Below, piece after piece: positions 62,912 to 64,000 of a stretch of 64,000 nt of DNA. The stretch covers positions 682,001 through 746,000 of the forward strand of contig NZ_CP048815.1 in the NCBI RefSeq assembly GCF_010977555.1, written 5' to 3'. The notes under the pieces were generated by a model, which did not search any database, was not told where the DNA came from, and worked only from the letters and a program-made list of their open reading frames with translations. The translations under genes were made by a program, and so were the position numbers. Origin of the DNA: Caulobacter rhizosphaerae (GTDB taxonomy: Bacteria > Pseudomonadota > Alphaproteobacteria > Caulobacterales > Caulobacteraceae). How positions within the stretch are numbered: the first letter of the stretch is position 1; each line of letters starts with the position of its first letter.

Positions 62912-64000
62912 ATGTTCACCCTGCGAGACACCGTGTCGTCCCTGGTTCCGGCCCGCGCCGACACCCTGGGCAAGACGCTGTACGAGCGGTTCCGCGAGGA
63001 GCCGGACACCCTGATCGTCCCGGTGCTGGACGCCGACGACCGTCCCATCGGCCTGGTCGAGCGCAACGCCTTCTTCCTGCGCATGGCGGCCGAATATGGC
63101 CGGGCCCTGTACGCCCTGCGGCCGATCTCGGTGCTGATGGACAGCGACCCGCTGGTGGTCGAGGCCGACGTCGAACTGGCGGCCTTCACCAGCGACAGCC
63201 TGTCCTATCGGGCCAGCGACCTGCTGCGCGGCTTCATCGTCACCGACGGCGGCCGCTATCTCGGCGTCGGCACGGTGCTGGGCCTGCTGCAGGCCGCCAA
63301 CGAGACCAACCGCCGGGGCGTCGAGGCCCTGGCCTCGGCCAAGGCCGACGAGGAACGGGCCCGCACCTTCATGACCGCGGTGGTCGAGGCCATCCCGTCG
63401 ATGGTGTTCGTCAAGCGGGCCGACGACCACGCCTACGTGCTGCTCAACCGGGCCGGCGAGAAGATCCTGGGCCACCCCCGCGCCGACATGATCGGCCGCA
63501 CCGACGCCGACTTCTACCCGGCCGAGCAGGCGGCCATCTATCGCGAGCGCGACGCCGAGGTGATTTCGTCGGGCGAGGTGCGGGTGATCGAGGAGGACCA
63601 CGTGCCACGCAAGGACGGCTCGGTCGCCCTGCTGCGCACCAAGAAGATCGCCATTCCCGGCCCCGACGGCGCGGCCGAATATCTGCTGGGGGTCTCGGAG
63701 GACATCGCCGAGCGCAAGCGGGCCGAGGCCCAGATCGCCCGCCTGGCGCACTATGACCCTTTGACGGACCTTCCCAACCGCCTGCTGTTCCAGAAGGACC
63801 TGTCGGCGGCGGGAGGACCTGGTGGCGGTGCACTGCATCGACCTGGACCGCTTCAAGACCGTCAACGACACCCTGGGCCATCCCGTTGGGGACGCCCTGC
63901 TGAAGATCGCCGCCGAGCGCCTGCGGGCCTGCGTGCGCGAGGGCGACACCGTCGCGCGGCTGGGCGGCGACGAGTTCGCGGTGGTCCAGTGCGGCCTGAC
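62912..64000 (+). pseudogene. PAS-GGDEF (diguanylate cyclase) gene with internal frameshift, runs off window
   Basis: The ATG at 62912 opens a protein with a CBS-like/sensor N-terminus (MFTLRDTVSSLVPARADTLG), a PAS domain (FMTAVVEAIPSMVFVKRADD to GVSEDIAERKRAEAQ) and the GGDEF opening [18 protein letters not shown]. After DLSAA the correct frame shifts: the continuing GGDEF sequence ([31 protein letters not shown]) is read in the next register. The break lies at 63803-63813, a GC-rich stretch, and the loop before IDLD is about five residues shorter than usual. It could be a true loss (for example an 11-nt deletion) or a sequencing fault. A downstream EAL domain may lie outside. A hairpin AGCCCC/GGGGCT precedes the ATG. 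Confidence 0.7.

Overview
The window is 64 kb of high-GC, gene-dense chromosomal DNA that looks like Caulobacter or a close relative in the Caulobacteraceae. This is inferred from gene content: a fbcFBC-type bc1 operon, accA, xerD, aroK-aroB, hemF, a cobS/J-domain/bolA group, two large TonB-dependent receptors, a HWE-family histidine kinase, an RTX protein and several families of palindromic intergenic repeats. No 16S rRNA or tRNA gene was seen, so the species cannot be fixed. Most genes are ordinary core or metabolic genes with consistent codon use.

Layout. 1-13.8 kb: a cut metallo-hydrolase; an ArsR/SRPBCC pair with two operator palindromes; a MarR-led operon (crotonase, DUF3995, two SDRs); TfoX-domain and GNAT genes with back-to-back starts; an MFS exporter; a DUF1285-Nudix-CCA-transferase run; a glutamine amidotransferase; a dihaem cytochrome; hemF. 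13.9-19.4 kb: an RTX protein, trmL and the bc1 operon ending in a clear terminator. 19.4-25 kb: a minus-strand block with two dienelactone hydrolase paralogues, an L,D-transpeptidase and ychF. 25-30.5 kb: an esterase lipoprotein, cobS, an RcnB-like protein, a PAP2 phosphatase, a GIY-YIG gene enclosed by a near-perfect 33-bp inverted repeat, a J-domain protein, bolA and cdd.

30.5-48.7 kb: an S9 peptidase divergent from a TonB receptor; a HWE kinase with a single-domain response regulator; a CorC/HlyC protein; a second TonB receptor followed by a phytase-like phosphatase; aroB-aroK; a secreted Ala-rich protein overlapping xerD; a short PhnA-domain protein. 48.8-55.2 kb: small enzymes and a LysR regulator divergent from an aldo/keto reductase across a palindromic T-N11-A site. 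55.2-56.5 kb: an IS110-family element inserted in a palindromic repeat, with a structured non-coding end that could encode a bridge RNA. 56.5-64 kb: an MscS channel, a malyl-CoA-lyase-like enzyme, an OsmC protein, accA, a carboxymuconolactone decarboxylase-like protein and a PAS-GGDEF gene whose frame is broken before the window ends.

The most unusual material is repetitive and mobile: (i) the GIY-YIG/inverted-repeat unit, which has embedded itself in the 3' end of a PAP2 gene and has a solitary relative near 62.5 kb; (ii) the IS110 element, whose candidate RNA carries a heptamer equal to the sequence beside its insertion point; (iii) at least four intergenic palindrome families, one of which (around GGCGCATGCGCC) is found in the window only between 0.8 and 12.9 kb, apart from one variant near 24.7 kb.
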